Below, piece by piece: positions 16,925 through 28,038 of a stretch of 64,000 nt of DNA (position 1 is its first letter; each line of letters starts with the position of its first letter). This DNA is from Halobaculum rubrum (GTDB lineage Archaea > Halobacteriota > Halobacteria > Halobacteriales > Haloferacaceae): positions 2,170,001 to 2,234,000 of the forward strand of contig NZ_CP082284.1 of the NCBI RefSeq assembly GCF_019880225.1, read 5' to 3'. The translations under genes and the position numbers were made by a program. Below the pieces are notes generated by a model. It saw only the letters and a list, made by a program, of their open reading frames with translations. It ran no database searches and had not been told where the DNA came from.

Positions 16925-17590
16925 TTGACCATCCCCTCGGCCCCACACGTCGACATCCGCTGGAGCGACGTCTCGACCGACGCCGACCTCGTCGCCTACA
17001 GTCGCGACTACGCCGAGTCGGCGGTCGCAACGTACGACTACCGGCTCCCGTCGCTGTCGGTGGTCGCCGACTGGAGCGTCTCCGGGCGGGCCAAGCGCCG
17101 CGCGGCGGTCGTGAAACACCCGAAGATCCCGGGGGCGGGCGTCGGCGACCGTCTCGACTGGGACGCCACCCGTCGCGAGCACGGCGACCGACTCCCCGCT
17201 CCCGACTCGCGGTTCGACTCCCTCCGCGAGTGCCACGTCGTCTGTTCGCGGCGCGCGGCCGACGCCTTCGACGAAGCCGAGTGGCGCCGGGTGCTCCGAC
17301 ACGAACTCGTCCACGTCGAGCAGTTCGCTCGGTTCGGCGCCACCGGCCACGGCGCGTGGTTCCGCGACCGGGCGGCGACGGTGAACGCCGACCGCCACTG
17401 CCCCACGTTCCACCGCGGGCGCTACCTGATCCGCTGTCGGGGATGCGGGGCGGTCGTCGCGGACCGGTGCCGTCGCTGTCGAACGACGCGGCTCGCGGGG
17501 CTGTCGATGCGTGAACAGCGCGAGCGACTGGGGCCGACCGACTGCTGTGGAGCGTTCTACGAACTGGAGGACACGCGGACGGGGGAGTGA
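16925..17590 (+). CDS. SprT-like zinc metalloprotease-fold protein with zinc ribbon
   Basis: 221 aa. HELVH at 126-130 with a downstream GHGAWF (141-146) gives the HExxH plus third His arrangement of SprT/Spartan-type gluzincins; Spartan proteases remove DNA-protein crosslinks in eukaryotes. A C-terminal zinc ribbon has Cys171, Cys174, Cys182, Cys185 and a CC pair at 207-208. No ATG or GTG is in frame upstream of the conserved part, so the start is taken as the TTG at 16925, unusual but workable. It lies next to the topoisomerase block and converges with gyrA, nine bp apart, which fits a DNA-maintenance role as inference only. Confidence 0.82.
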   Translation: MTIPSAPHVDIRWSDVSTDADLVAYSRDYAESAVATYDYRLPSLSVVADWSVSGRAKRRAAVVKHPKIPGAGVGDRLDWDATRREHGDRLPAPDSRFDSLRECHVVCSRRAADAFDEAEWRRVLRHELVHVEQFARFGATGHGAWFRDRAATVNADRHCPTFHRGRYLIRCRGCGAVVADRCRRCRTTRLAGLSMREQRERLGPTDCCGAFYELEDTRTGE

Positions 17591-17599
17591 CGCGAGCGC

Positions 17600-20134
17600 C
17601 TACTCCGCGTCGGCGTCGGCGGCGGCCGACTCCGTGGTCTGCTCCTGTGTCTCCTCGGCGCTCCGCTCGGCCGAGACGCGCTCGGCCGAGAGCACGTCGA
17701 CGGCGGCGACCGTGTCGCCCTCGTCCAGATCCATCACGGTGACGCCCATCGTGTTGCGGCCGATCGTCGAGATGTCCTCGACGCGGGTGCGCATGATCTG
17801 TCCGTCCGCGCTCATCGCGAACAGGTGATCGCCGTACGTGACCGCCTCGACGGCGCACACTCGTCCGTTCCGGTCGTCGGTCTTGATGTCGATGAGCCCC
17901 TTGCCGTTGCGGCTCTGTGTACGGTACTCGTCGAGGTCGGTACGCTTCCCGTAGCCGTTCTCGGTCACGGTGAGCACCCAGTCGTGGGCGTCCTCGTCGA
18001 TCGCGGCGATGCCGGCGACGCGGTCGTCGTCGGTGAGCTTGATCCCGCGGACGCCGCGGGCGGTGCGGCCCATCGCGCGAACCCCGCTCTCGTCGAACCG
18101 GATCGCCATCCCGCCGCGGGTGCCGATCACGAGATCGCGCCCGCCGTCGGTGACCTCCACGTCGGCGAGCGCGTCGCCGTCCTCCAGTTTGATCGCGCGG
18201 ATCCCCGTCGAGAGGATGTTCTCGAACCGGTCGCCGGCGGTCCGCTTCACGTAGCCGCCCTCGGTGACCATCGTGAGGTACTCGTCGCCGGTGAGGTCGG
18301 CGGTGTTGACGACGGCCGTCAGCTCCTCGTCGCCGTCCAGATCGAGCACGTTCACCGCCGACTTCCCGCGGGCGGTGCGCCCCATCTCGGGCACCTGGTA
18401 CGTCTTCAGCTGATAGACGCGACCCTTGTCGGTGAAACACAGCAGGTAGTCGTGGGTCGACGCGAGGAACACCGAGGACACCCGGTCGCCCTCCTTCAGG
18501 TCGGTGCCGATGATCCCCTTGCCGCCGCGATTTTGCGCGCGGAAGTCTGCCGCGGGCATCCGCTTGATGTAGTCGTCCTCCGAGAGGACGACCACCGACT
18601 CCTCCTCCGGGATGAGGTCCTCGTGGGTGACGCTGCCGGTGTCCTCGACGAAGCCGGTGCGGCGGTCGTCGTCGTAGGTGTCTTTGATCTCGCGGAGCTC
18701 GTCTTTGATGACCTCGAACAGCTCCGACTCGGAGTCGAGGATCTCGTTCAGGCGCTCGATGGTCGCCTGCACGTTCTCGTACTCGTCTTCGATCTCGGCG
18801 GCCTCCATCGAGGTGAGCGAGCCGAGCTGCATCCGAACGATGTGTTCGGCCTGCTCCTCGCTGAACTCGAAGGTGGTCCGGAGGGCCGCCCTCGCGGCGT
18901 CGCGGTCCTCGCTCTCGCGGATCGTCTCGACGACGTCCTCGGCGTTCTCCAGCGCCTTCAGGCGCCCCTCGAGGATGTGCGCGCGGTCCTCGGCCTCCTC
19001 CAGGTCGTACTCGGAGCGCCGGGTGACGACCTCCTTTCGGTGCTCGATGTAGTGCTCCAGCGTCTCCTTCAGGGTGAGCACCTTCGGCTGGCCGTCGACC
19101 AGCGCGAGGTTGATGACGCCGAAGGTGGACTCGAGGTGGTGCTCCAGCAGCTGGTTTTTCACGACCTCGACGTTCGCGCCGCGCTTCAGCTCGATGACGA
19201 CGCGGACGCCCTCGCGGTCGGACTCGTCGCGGAGGTCGGATATGCCCTCGATGACCCCCTCGTTCACGTCGTTGGCGATCCGCTCGACGATGCGCGCTTT
19301 GTTCTCCTGATACGGCAGCTCGGTGACGACGATGCGCTGTCGGTCGTTGCCGTGTTCCTCGACCTCCATCTCCGCGCGAACACGGACGCGGCCGCGACCC
19401 GTGGTGTACGCCTCGCGCACGGAGTTGCGGCCGACGATGTTCGCGCCCGTCGGGAAGTCCGGCCCCTTCACGTGCTCCATCAGGTCCGCGACCGTCGCGT
19501 CGGGGTCGTCGATCAGCTCGATCGTCGCGTCGATCACCTCCCCGAGATTGTGCGGCGGCACCTTCGTCGACATGCCGACCGCGATCCCGGTCGACCCGTT
19601 GACCAACAGGTTCGGGTACGCCGCCGGGAGCACGTCCGGTTCCGTCAGGCGGTCGTCGTAGTTCGCCGAGAAGTCGACGGTGTCCTTCTCGATGTCCGCC
19701 AGCAGCTCCGCGGCGATGTCGGCCATGCGGGCCTCCGTGTACCGCATCGCGGCGGCGGGGTCGCCGTCCATCGAGCCGAAGTTCCCCTGCCCGTCGATCA
19801 ACGGGTACCGCATGGAGAACTCCTGGGCCATGTTGACGAGCGTGTCGTAGATGGCGGAGTCACCGTGCGGGTGGTAATCGCCCATCGTCTCCCCGATCAC
19901 CGACGAGGACTTCCGGTGGCTGGTGTTGCTGGTGACGCCCATCTCGTGCATCGCATAGAGGATGCGCCGGTGGACGGGCTTGAGGCCGTCCCGCACGTCG
20001 GGCAGCGCGCGACCCGCGATGACCGACATCGCGTAGTCGATGTACGACTGCTCCATCTCGTCCTCGATGCGGACGCGCTCGACCTGTGCCGCCTCCACGT
20101 CGTCGGGGTCCACGTCGGGTACGTCGGAGCTCAT
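17600..20134 (-). CDS. gyrA: DNA gyrase subunit A
   Basis: 844 aa DNA-cleaving and wrapping subunit of DNA gyrase. The catalytic tyrosine is Tyr132 ([10 protein letters not shown]), the winged-helix active-site region precedes it, and the C-terminal propeller carries the gyrase-defining GyrA box as QNRGGKGI, so negative supercoiling rather than only relaxation is expected. The quinolone-pocket region has [11 protein letters not shown], with Ser at position 93. The C-terminal 30 residues are an acidic tail. It follows gyrB on the same strand with a short coupled ORF between, and has a GGAGG ribosome site a few bases before its ATG. Confidence 0.98.
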   Translation of the reverse strand: MSSDVPDVDPDDVEAAQVERVRIEDEMEQSYIDYAMSVIAGRALPDVRDGLKPVHRRILYAMHEMGVTSNTSHRKSSSVIGETMGDYHPHGDSAIYDTLVNMAQEFSMRYPLIDGQGNFGSMDGDPAAAMRYTEARMADIAAELLADIEKDTVDFSANYDDRLTEPDVLPAAYPNLLVNGSTGIAVGMSTKVPPHNLGEVIDATIELIDDPDATVADLMEHVKGPDFPTGANIVGRNSVREAYTTGRGRVRVRAEMEVEEHGNDRQRIVVTELPYQENKARIVERIANDVNEGVIEGISDLRDESDREGVRVVIELKRGANVEVVKNQLLEHHLESTFGVINLALVDGQPKVLTLKETLEHYIEHRKEVVTRRSEYDLEEAEDRAHILEGRLKALENAEDVVETIRESEDRDAARAALRTTFEFSEEQAEHIVRMQLGSLTSMEAAEIEDEYENVQATIERLNEILDSESELFEVIKDELREIKDTYDDDRRTGFVEDTGSVTHEDLIPEEESVVVLSEDDYIKRMPAADFRAQNRGGKGIIGTDLKEGDRVSSVFLASTHDYLLCFTDKGRVYQLKTYQVPEMGRTARGKSAVNVLDLDGDEELTAVVNTADLTGDEYLTMVTEGGYVKRTAGDRFENILSTGIRAIKLEDGDALADVEVTDGGRDLVIGTRGGMAIRFDESGVRAMGRTARGVRGIKLTDDDRVAGIAAIDEDAHDWVLTVTENGYGKRTDLDEYRTQSRNGKGLIDIKTDDRNGRVCAVEAVTYGDHLFAMSADGQIMRTRVEDISTIGRNTMGVTVMDLDEGDTVAAVDVLSAERVSAERSAEETQEQTTESAAADADAE

Positions 20135-20237
20135 CGGGATACCTCCGTCGTCCCGTCGTCGGGTCGCGTTGCTCCGGTCGCTCGCGTCGTCGGTGTCGCG
20201 CTGGTCGGTGTCGCGTCGGTCATTGTCGTCACTCGCA

Positions 20238-20238
<1 letters not shown>
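20131..20238 (-). CDS. Micro-ORF coupled to both gyrB and gyrA
   Basis: 35 codons reading [17 protein letters not shown] and on, about one third threonine. Its ATG shares one base with the gyrB stop (TGATG) and its stop overlaps the gyrA start (ATGA), so ribosomes leaving gyrB could pass through it to gyrA. It may serve only as a coupling device, or be a chance frame in a spacer full of GGTGTCGCG-type repeats. No family recognised. Confidence 0.4.
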
Positions 20239-22256
<2,018 letters not shown>

Positions 22257-22288
22257 TCAGGCTCATCCGGTCCCCTTGCTCTGCGGCT

Positions 22289-22305
22289 CCGCGCGCTCAG
22301 CGCGG
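22289..22305. repeat. GC-rich hairpin in the gyrB-top6B intergenic region
   Basis: Stem CCGCGC and GCGCGG around a five-base loop, halfway between the two divergent promoters. Function unknown. Confidence 0.4.
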
Positions 22306-22415
22306 CACGGAGCGTGCTGAACGGACAGTCAGGGCGGTTTAATAACCTCGTTGACAGTCTTCGGACCGTCTCCCCGTCGACGGCCGCCCGTTCACTTCCA
22401 CCGCGGTGAGGACAC

Positions 22416-22425
22416 GGTTATAACC
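22416..22425 (+). promoter_or_regulatory. Palindromic TATA box of top6B
   Basis: GGTTATAACC, a perfect 10-bp palindrome, with its centre 32 bp before the top6B ATG. A related GGTTTAATAACC occurs at 22336-22347. Confidence 0.5.
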
Positions 22426-22452
22426 CCGCGTCGGATAGGGATTGCCACGAGA

Positions 22453-24858
22453 ATGACGTCGTTCCAGTCGCAACTCGGCGAGGATCAGGGGATCGCCGAC
22501 GAGCTGGCCGAGGGTCAGCGGGAGATCTCCATCGCCGAGTTCTTCGAGAAGAACAAGCACATGCTCGGGTTCGACTCGGGCGCCCGCGGGCTGGTCACCG
22601 CTGTCAAGGAGGCCGTCGACAACGCGCTCGACGCCTGCGAGGAGGCGGGGATCCGGCCGGATATCTACGTCGAGATCAGGGAAGTGGGGGACTACTACCG
22701 CCTGATCGTCGAGGACAACGGCCCCGGGATCACGAAAGAACAGCTTCCGAAGGTGTTCGGGAAACTGCTGTACGGCAGCCGCTTCCATGCCAGAGAGCAG
22801 AGTCGCGGTCAACAGGGGATCGGTATCTCCGCGGCCGTTCTCTACTCCCAGCTCACCTCCGGGAAGCCCGCGAAGATCACCTCCCGTCCGAAGGGCGAAG
22901 TCGACGCGCAGTACTTCGAGCTGATCATCGACACGGACACCAACGAGCCGGAGATCAACGCCGAGCGGACCACCTCGTGGGATCGCTCACACGGTACGCG
23001 CATCGAGGTGGAGATGGAAGCGAACATGCGCGCGCGCCAGCAGCTCCACGACTACATCAAACACACCGCCGTCGTCAACCCCCACGCCCGGCTCGAACTC
23101 CGCGAGCCCGGCCTCGACGAGCCGCTGAAGTTCGAGCGCGGCACCGACCAGCTCCCCGCCGAGACCAAGGAGATCCGCCCGCACCCGCACGGGGTCGAGC
23201 TCGGCACGCTGATCAAGATGGTGGAAGCGACCGAGAGCTACTCGGTGTCGGGCTTCCTCCAGGAGGAGTTCACCCGTGTCGGCAAGAAGACCGCCGACAA
23301 GGTGGTCGACAACTTCCGCGACCGCCACTTCGGCCGCGAACTCGGCTGGAGCGCCGACGAGGACGCCGTCGCCGAGGCGGTCGGGGAGGCGGTCTCCAAC
23401 AAGGGCGCCGACGCGACCGACTTCTTCGCGAACGAGATCGCGAGCACGCTCGGCGGGCGCGAGCGGACGAGCCACCACGAACTCGTCGGGATCGTCGACG
23501 AGGTCGCCGACGCCGCCGAAGCGGAGCACGGCACGCGCTTCGGCGCGACCGTCCGCGACAACGCCGTCGGGGCCGCGTGGGCGACGATGACCGCCTACGA
23601 CGAGGAGGCCGACGAGGACGAGCTCACCGATGACCTCTACGGCCTCGTCGACGAGGCCACCTCCACCCGGAAGGACGACGCCGTCGTCGCCGGGATGGCC
23701 CAGCGGCTCGCCCGGCGATTCGCCGCCGCCGACGAGCGCGTCCGGGCGACCCACGACGAGCTCCTCCGCCTCGTGGACGAGGCGGCCGACGACACCGAGG
23801 AGTTCGACGACGCCACGTTCGGGGAGACTGCCCGCGAGAACGTCGTCGACGCGCTGTGGTCGCGGATGGTCACCGTCCCCGACGACCCGCCGAAGGTTCG
23901 CGAGACGGCCGGCGACCGCGACACCGCCAGCGAGCTGCTGGAGGCGATGCGCGAGACGGACATCCTCGCGCCGCCGACGGACTGCCTCGCGCCCATCACC
24001 GCCGAACTCGTCGAGGCGGGCCTGCGCAAGGAGTTCGACGCGGACTTCTACGCGGCCGCGACGCGCGACGCCGAGGTCCACGGCGGCGACCCGTTCATCG
24101 TCGAGGCCGGCATCGCCTACGGCGGCGAGCTGGAGGACGGCGGACAGGTCGACCTGCTCCGGTTCGCCAACCGCGTCCCGCTGGTGTACCAGCGCGGCGC
24201 CTGCGCGACCACCGACGTGGTGAAGCGGATCGGCTGGCGCAACTACGGGCTCGACCAGCCCGGCGGCTCGGGGATGCCGAACGGCCCCGCGGTGATCATG
24301 ATCCACGTCGCCTCGACGAACGTGCCGTTCACCAGCGAATCGAAGGACGCGCTCGCGAACATCCCCGCCATCGAAGACGAGATCGAACTGGCGGTGCGGG
24401 AGGCCGCCCGCGAGCTCAAGAGCTATCTGAACAAGCGGCGCTCGATGCAGAAGCGCCGGGAGAAGCAGGACGTGCTCGGACGCATCCTCCCGGAGATGGC
24501 CGACAAGGTGTCGGAGGTCACCGGGCGCGAGCGCCCGAACATCGACGCCGCGTTGGCCCGCATCATGAACAACGTCGGCATCGAGCGCGAGCGCGAGGGA
24601 GACACCGTCCGTCTCATCGTCGAGAACCACTCCGACCGCACCGAATCGCCCGACGTGACCGATATCGTCAGCGTCGAACCGACGGACGTGCCCGACGAGG
24701 CGACGGTCGTCGACCTCGACGGCGAGTGGTTCGTGAAGTGGAACCCGAGCGTCCCCGGCGGCGAGGAGGCCGTCCTGGAGTACACCGTCATCGGCGACGC
24801 CGACTTCGACGTGAACGTCGACGGCATCGAGACCGAGAAGCTGACCGTGAACGCCTGA
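22453..24858 (+). CDS. top6B: DNA topoisomerase VI subunit B
   Basis: 801 aa ATPase subunit of topoisomerase VI, which passes one duplex through another to decatenate and relax DNA. GHKL motifs are [23 protein letters not shown] and [13 protein letters not shown]. The transducer region follows with [10 protein letters not shown] and the switch-lysine region. Compared with crenarchaeal enzymes (about 530 aa) it is much longer; most of the extra length is a roughly 190-residue insert inside the H2TH domain, between KKTADKVV and APPTDCL, carrying internal repeats. A C-terminal beta domain (about 700-800) is also present. The ATG giving MTSFQSQ was chosen over the frame start at 22351. It is followed by top6A after one base. 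Confidence 0.97.
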   Translation: MTSFQSQLGEDQGIADELAEGQREISIAEFFEKNKHMLGFDSGARGLVTAVKEAVDNALDACEEAGIRPDIYVEIREVGDYYRLIVEDNGPGITKEQLPKVFGKLLYGSRFHAREQSRGQQGIGISAAVLYSQLTSGKPAKITSRPKGEVDAQYFELIIDTDTNEPEINAERTTSWDRSHGTRIEVEMEANMRARQQLHDYIKHTAVVNPHARLELREPGLDEPLKFERGTDQLPAETKEIRPHPHGVELGTLIKMVEATESYSVSGFLQEEFTRVGKKTADKVVDNFRDRHFGRELGWSADEDAVAEAVGEAVSNKGADATDFFANEIASTLGGRERTSHHELVGIVDEVADAAEAEHGTRFGATVRDNAVGAAWATMTAYDEEADEDELTDDLYGLVDEATSTRKDDAVVAGMAQRLARRFAAADERVRATHDELLRLVDEAADDTEEFDDATFGETARENVVDALWSRMVTVPDDPPKVRETAGDRDTASELLEAMRETDILAPPTDCLAPITAELVEAGLRKEFDADFYAAATRDAEVHGGDPFIVEAGIAYGGELEDGGQVDLLRFANRVPLVYQRGACATTDVVKRIGWRNYGLDQPGGSGMPNGPAVIMIHVASTNVPFTSESKDALANIPAIEDEIELAVREAARELKSYLNKRRSMQKRREKQDVLGRILPEMADKVSEVTGRERPNIDAALARIMNNVGIEREREGDTVRLIVENHSDRTESPDVTDIVSVEPTDVPDEATVVDLDGEWFVKWNPSVPGGEEAVLEYTVIGDADFDVNVDGIETEKLTVNA
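23473..23868 (+). repeat. Protein-level repeats within the Top6B insert
   Basis: Codons for residues 341-379 and 433-472 encode two similar units: [11 protein letters not shown] with [12 protein letters not shown] in the first, [11 protein letters not shown] with [12 protein letters not shown] in the second. A diverged third unit ([10 protein letters not shown]) lies between at about 393-424. The order suggests duplication of a short helical module within the H2TH insert. Confidence 0.65.
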
Positions 24859-24859
24859 T

Positions 24860-25969
24860 ATGAGCGCAGACACACCCCACACCAAGCTGAACGAGGAGAA
24901 GGCCCGCGAACAGCTGATCGACCTCGCGGCGGAGTTCTACGACCAGTTCGAGCACGGGGACATCCCCGAGATGACGCTCCCCACGCGGACGAAGAGCAAC
25001 ATCGTCTTCGACGAGGAGGCGGGCGTCTGGGTGTACGGCGATCGCACCTCCACCCGCTCGGCCAACTCCGTGCGCGGCGCGCGAAAGCTCCTGAAGGCGG
25101 TGTACGCCGTCGAGTTCCTCGCCCAGCAGCTGGACGAGGACCGGTCGTCCACCCTTCGTGAGCTGTACTACCTCTCGGAGTCGTGGGACTCCGAGGAGGC
25201 GCAGTTCACCTCTCAGGACGAGTCGAACCAGCTGATCGAGGATCTGGAGATCGTCTCGGGGGTCACCCGCGAAGACTTCCACATGCGCCCGGAGGAGTCG
25301 GGCGCGAAGGTGATGGGCCCGCTACAGATTCGCGAGCAGACCCGCCGCGGCGACCGCGACATCCACTGTCAGGAGGACGTCGGGCAGGGGGGGTACCAGA
25401 TCCCCAACAACCCCGACACGATCGAGTTCCTCGACAACGACGCTGAGTTCGTTCTCTGTGTCGAGACCGGCGGCATGCGCGACCGGCTCGTCGAGAACGG
25501 CTTCGACGTCGACCACGACTCGATCGTCGTCCACCTCGGGGGACAGCCGGCCCGCGCGACCCGCCGCCTCACCAAGCGCCTGCACGACGAACTCGACCTG
25601 CCGGTCGTGGTCTTCTGTGACGGCGACCCGTGGTCGTACCGGATCTACGGCTCGGTCGCGTACGGCTCGATCAAGTCCGCGCACCTCTCGGAGTACCTCG
25701 CGACGCCGGAGGCCGACTACGTCGGTATCCGCCCGCAGGACATCGTCGACTACGACCTCCCGACGGACCCGCTCGCGGACTCGGACGTGAACGCCCTCGA
25801 GTCGGAGTTGGACGACCCGCGCTTCCAGACCGACTTCTGGGAGGAGCAGATCGAACTTCAGCTCGACATCGGGAAGAAGGCCGAACAGCAGGCGCTCGCG
25901 GCGCAGGGCCTGGACTTCGTCACCGACACCTACCTCCCCGAGCGCCTCGGGGAGATGGGCGTCATCTGA
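24860..25969 (+). CDS. top6A: DNA topoisomerase VI subunit A
   Basis: 369 aa DNA-cleaving subunit, homologous to Spo11. The catalytic tyrosine lies in LRELYYLSE (Tyr103-Tyr104, the second being the likely nucleophile), in a CAP-like winged helix, and the Toprim domain has [14 protein letters not shown] with the metal-binding DxD. Length is normal. It begins one base after the top6B stop and so forms an operon with it, giving the A2B2 enzyme. Confidence 0.97.
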   Translation: MSADTPHTKLNEEKAREQLIDLAAEFYDQFEHGDIPEMTLPTRTKSNIVFDEEAGVWVYGDRTSTRSANSVRGARKLLKAVYAVEFLAQQLDEDRSSTLRELYYLSESWDSEEAQFTSQDESNQLIEDLEIVSGVTREDFHMRPEESGAKVMGPLQIREQTRRGDRDIHCQEDVGQGGYQIPNNPDTIEFLDNDAEFVLCVETGGMRDRLVENGFDVDHDSIVVHLGGQPARATRRLTKRLHDELDLPVVVFCDGDPWSYRIYGSVAYGSIKSAHLSEYLATPEADYVGIRPQDIVDYDLPTDPLADSDVNALESELDDPRFQTDFWEEQIELQLDIGKKAEQQALAAQGLDFVTDTYLPERLGEMGVI

Positions 25970-25980
25970 GGCGTCGGATC

Positions 25981-26883
25981 CTACCCCCGTTCGAACGACC
26001 GCTCGCGCTCTCGTTCGTCTTCCCTCCCATCCTCCTCCCGGAGCCGATCCAGTTCCGCGTCGACGTCGTCGACGTCGGACGTCCGGTCGGACCCGTCGGC
26101 ACAGGCGTCGCAGTAGACGTTCTCGCCCGAGCGTGTCGTTCGCAGCGGGACCCCGGCGACGTAGAACCGCCTCGCGTACCGGCGGTGCTCCCCGCGGAAC
26201 ACCCGCCGGCCGCAGGCGGCACACGGCTCCGGCGGGTTGCGGACGCGCTCGCGCTCGACGGTCCCTGCCGTACCGAACGTGTCCGGCGATTCGAGCCCGT
26301 CGCGGGCCACCTGCGGGATCGCGATCGCGACCAGCGCCGACAGGACGAACACGAGCGAGCCGAGCACGGCGACGAGCACCGAGAGGTTCGCGGCCACGGC
26401 CGCGCCGGCCCAGACGGCGCCGCCGAACACGAGCAGCCCGGCGGCGGCCGCGGCGATCACGGTCGCGAGGTCCCGCGTGGCGCCGTTGCTCCCCGAGAGG
26501 GACCGTTCGGTGCCGTCCGCGTACACCGCGCGACGCGGCGCGCCCGAGGTGTAGCGGTACAGCGCGTACAGGAGGTTGCCGACCCCGCCGGTCAACAGGA
26601 ACAGGACGGCGTGGATCGGGAGCCGACCGACGCCGCGCTTGCGAACGACGACCCGCTCGCCGTCGTCGGCGACCGTCTCCCAGCCCTCCGCGTGGAGGTC
26701 CGCGACGCGTCGCCGGAGCCACGCTCGGTCCTCCGCGCTGGGGGATTCGCGCCCGCGCTGGTCGCGGTCGGTCGACCGAACGGGGCGGCCACAGCCCGAA
26801 CAGAACCGGTCCTCGGGGTCGATCCGGGTTCCGCAGCCGTCACAGGTTCGCGAGCGATCGGCCGCCGACGATCGGGAGGGCAT
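25981..26883 (-). CDS. Membrane protein with N- and C-terminal zinc ribbons
   Basis: 300 aa from the chosen ATG (MPSRSSAADR). An N-terminal zinc ribbon has Cys14, Cys17, Cys28 and Cys31 (CDGCG, CSGCG), followed by a helical segment RRRVADLHAEGWE, a hydrophobic hairpin LPIHAVLFLLTGGVGNLLY, then two transmembrane helices in the middle and a second ribbon (CAACG, CDAC) near the C terminus. An Arg/Glu-rich tail closes it. The family is unknown to me; similar zinc-ribbon/TM proteins are common in haloarchaea. The frame starts earlier at 26970, but that part lies beyond a plausible start. It converges with top6A. Confidence 0.78.
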   Translation of the reverse strand: MPSRSSAADRSRTCDGCGTRIDPEDRFCSGCGRPVRSTDRDQRGRESPSAEDRAWLRRRVADLHAEGWETVADDGERVVVRKRGVGRLPIHAVLFLLTGGVGNLLYALYRYTSGAPRRAVYADGTERSLSGSNGATRDLATVIAAAAAGLLVFGGAVWAGAAVAANLSVLVAVLGSLVFVLSALVAIAIPQVARDGLESPDTFGTAGTVERERVRNPPEPCAACGRRVFRGEHRRYARRFYVAGVPLRTTRSGENVYCDACADGSDRTSDVDDVDAELDRLREEDGREDERERERSFERG

Positions 26884-26999
26884 CGACCGGTACGTCGCTC
26901 GTCCGTCGGCAAGTAGCTTGCGTGCAGTGTCGCTACGGGGTGGCTTCATGGCGCGTTCAGGGGCCGACACGGACGCCGCTCGCTCGCGGGTGTGTGGGG

Positions 27000-27776
27000 C
27001 TACTCAGCCGACTCGTCGAGCGCGACCGGGATCGCCCGCTTCGCCACGTCGCTCGCGAACGCCGCGGAGTCGGCCTCGAGGAACGCCTGCGTGTTGTAGT
27101 GGATCGGGACGACCAGATCCGGGTCCATGCGTTCGGCGAGGGCGGCCGCCTCGGGACCGCTCATGCAGACGGACCCGGAGACGTTCGCGAGCAGCAGCGA
27201 CACGTCGAGTTCGGCGAACGCCGCGAGCGCGTCCGAGTCGCCGGGCCAGAACACCGAGGTCCCCTCGCTCCCGACGGTGAACCGGTAGCCGACGCCGAGG
27301 CCCTTCGGGTGCGGCACGGAGCCGTCGTCGTTCGCGTGCGGGCCGTCCGCCTCGTTGTACGCCGGCATCGACCACACGTCGCCGACGCCGTCGACGGCGA
27401 CGTGGTCCGCCTCGCCGACCCGGACGACCTCGAACGGCAGTTCGTCGACGGGCTTCACGTCCCGGTCGATGTTCGTGGCGTCGACGCCCTCGTACACGAC
27501 GACGGTGGCGTCGTCCGCGGCGACGCGCTCGATCCCCGCGGAGTCGTAGTGGTGGTCGTGGGTGACGACGACGAGGTCGGCGTCCATCGGCCGGCGGTCG
27601 GTGGCGCGCGGGTGCGCGGCCTCCTTCGGGTTGCCGCCGCCCGGCGGGGTCCACTCGCCGGTGAGCACACCGTACCGTCCGGGATCGGTGTACGCGACGG
27701 TGCCGTCCTCGCTCTCGATACGCGCGGTGGCGTAGCCGTACCACGTGACCCGCAGGTCGTCGTGTCGAACGGTCAT
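27000..27776 (-). CDS. Metallo-beta-lactamase-fold hydrolase (UPF0173-like)
   Basis: 258 aa. The metal motif is THDHHYDS, with a preceding strand ADLVVV and later WPGDSDAL and VPIHYNT, as in the UlaG/UPF0173 branch of the fold. Substrate unknown. The extended loop with PPGGGNPKEAAHPRATDRR before the metal motif is haloarchaeal-looking. It stands alone; the next gene upstream on the same strand is a small membrane protein 24 bp away. Confidence 0.85.
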   Translation of the reverse strand: MTVRHDDLRVTWYGYATARIESEDGTVAYTDPGRYGVLTGEWTPPGGGNPKEAAHPRATDRRPMDADLVVVTHDHHYDSAGIERVAADDATVVVYEGVDATNIDRDVKPVDELPFEVVRVGEADHVAVDGVGDVWSMPAYNEADGPHANDDGSVPHPKGLGVGYRFTVGSEGTSVFWPGDSDALAAFAELDVSLLLANVSGSVCMSGPEAAALAERMDPDLVVPIHYNTQAFLEADSAAFASDVAKRAIPVALDESAE

Positions 27777-27800
27777 GTGGTCGATCGTGGCGGGCGCCGT

Positions 27801-28004
27801 CTATAGGTATCGTTCGGCGAGCGGGCCGGCCGAGAAGCCGACGGCGAAGGCGAACAGCACGGTCGAGAGCGCGGCGAACCGGAGCGTGAGCGACAGCGAA
27901 CCTCCGCCGGCGGCGACGACGGCGGTGGCGACGAGCGCGGCGGCGGTCGCGACGCCCAGCAGCGCCTGCAGCGGGTACGCCGCGACGGTCCGGCGTGGGT
28001 TCAT
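27801..28004 (-). CDS. Small two-helix membrane protein
   Basis: 67 aa with two hydrophobic segments (ALLGVATAAALVATAVVAA and FAALSTVLFAFAVGFSAG) and short basic ends (NPRR, AERYL). No family known. It lies 34 bp downstream of the ligase gene on the same strand and may be co-transcribed with it. Confidence 0.65.
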   Translation of the reverse strand: MNPRRTVAAYPLQALLGVATAAALVATAVVAAGGGSLSLTLRFAALSTVLFAFAVGFSAGPLAERYL

Positions 28005-28038
28005 ATCGGCCCCACGAGCGCCCTCCGCTAGTGTCTTG

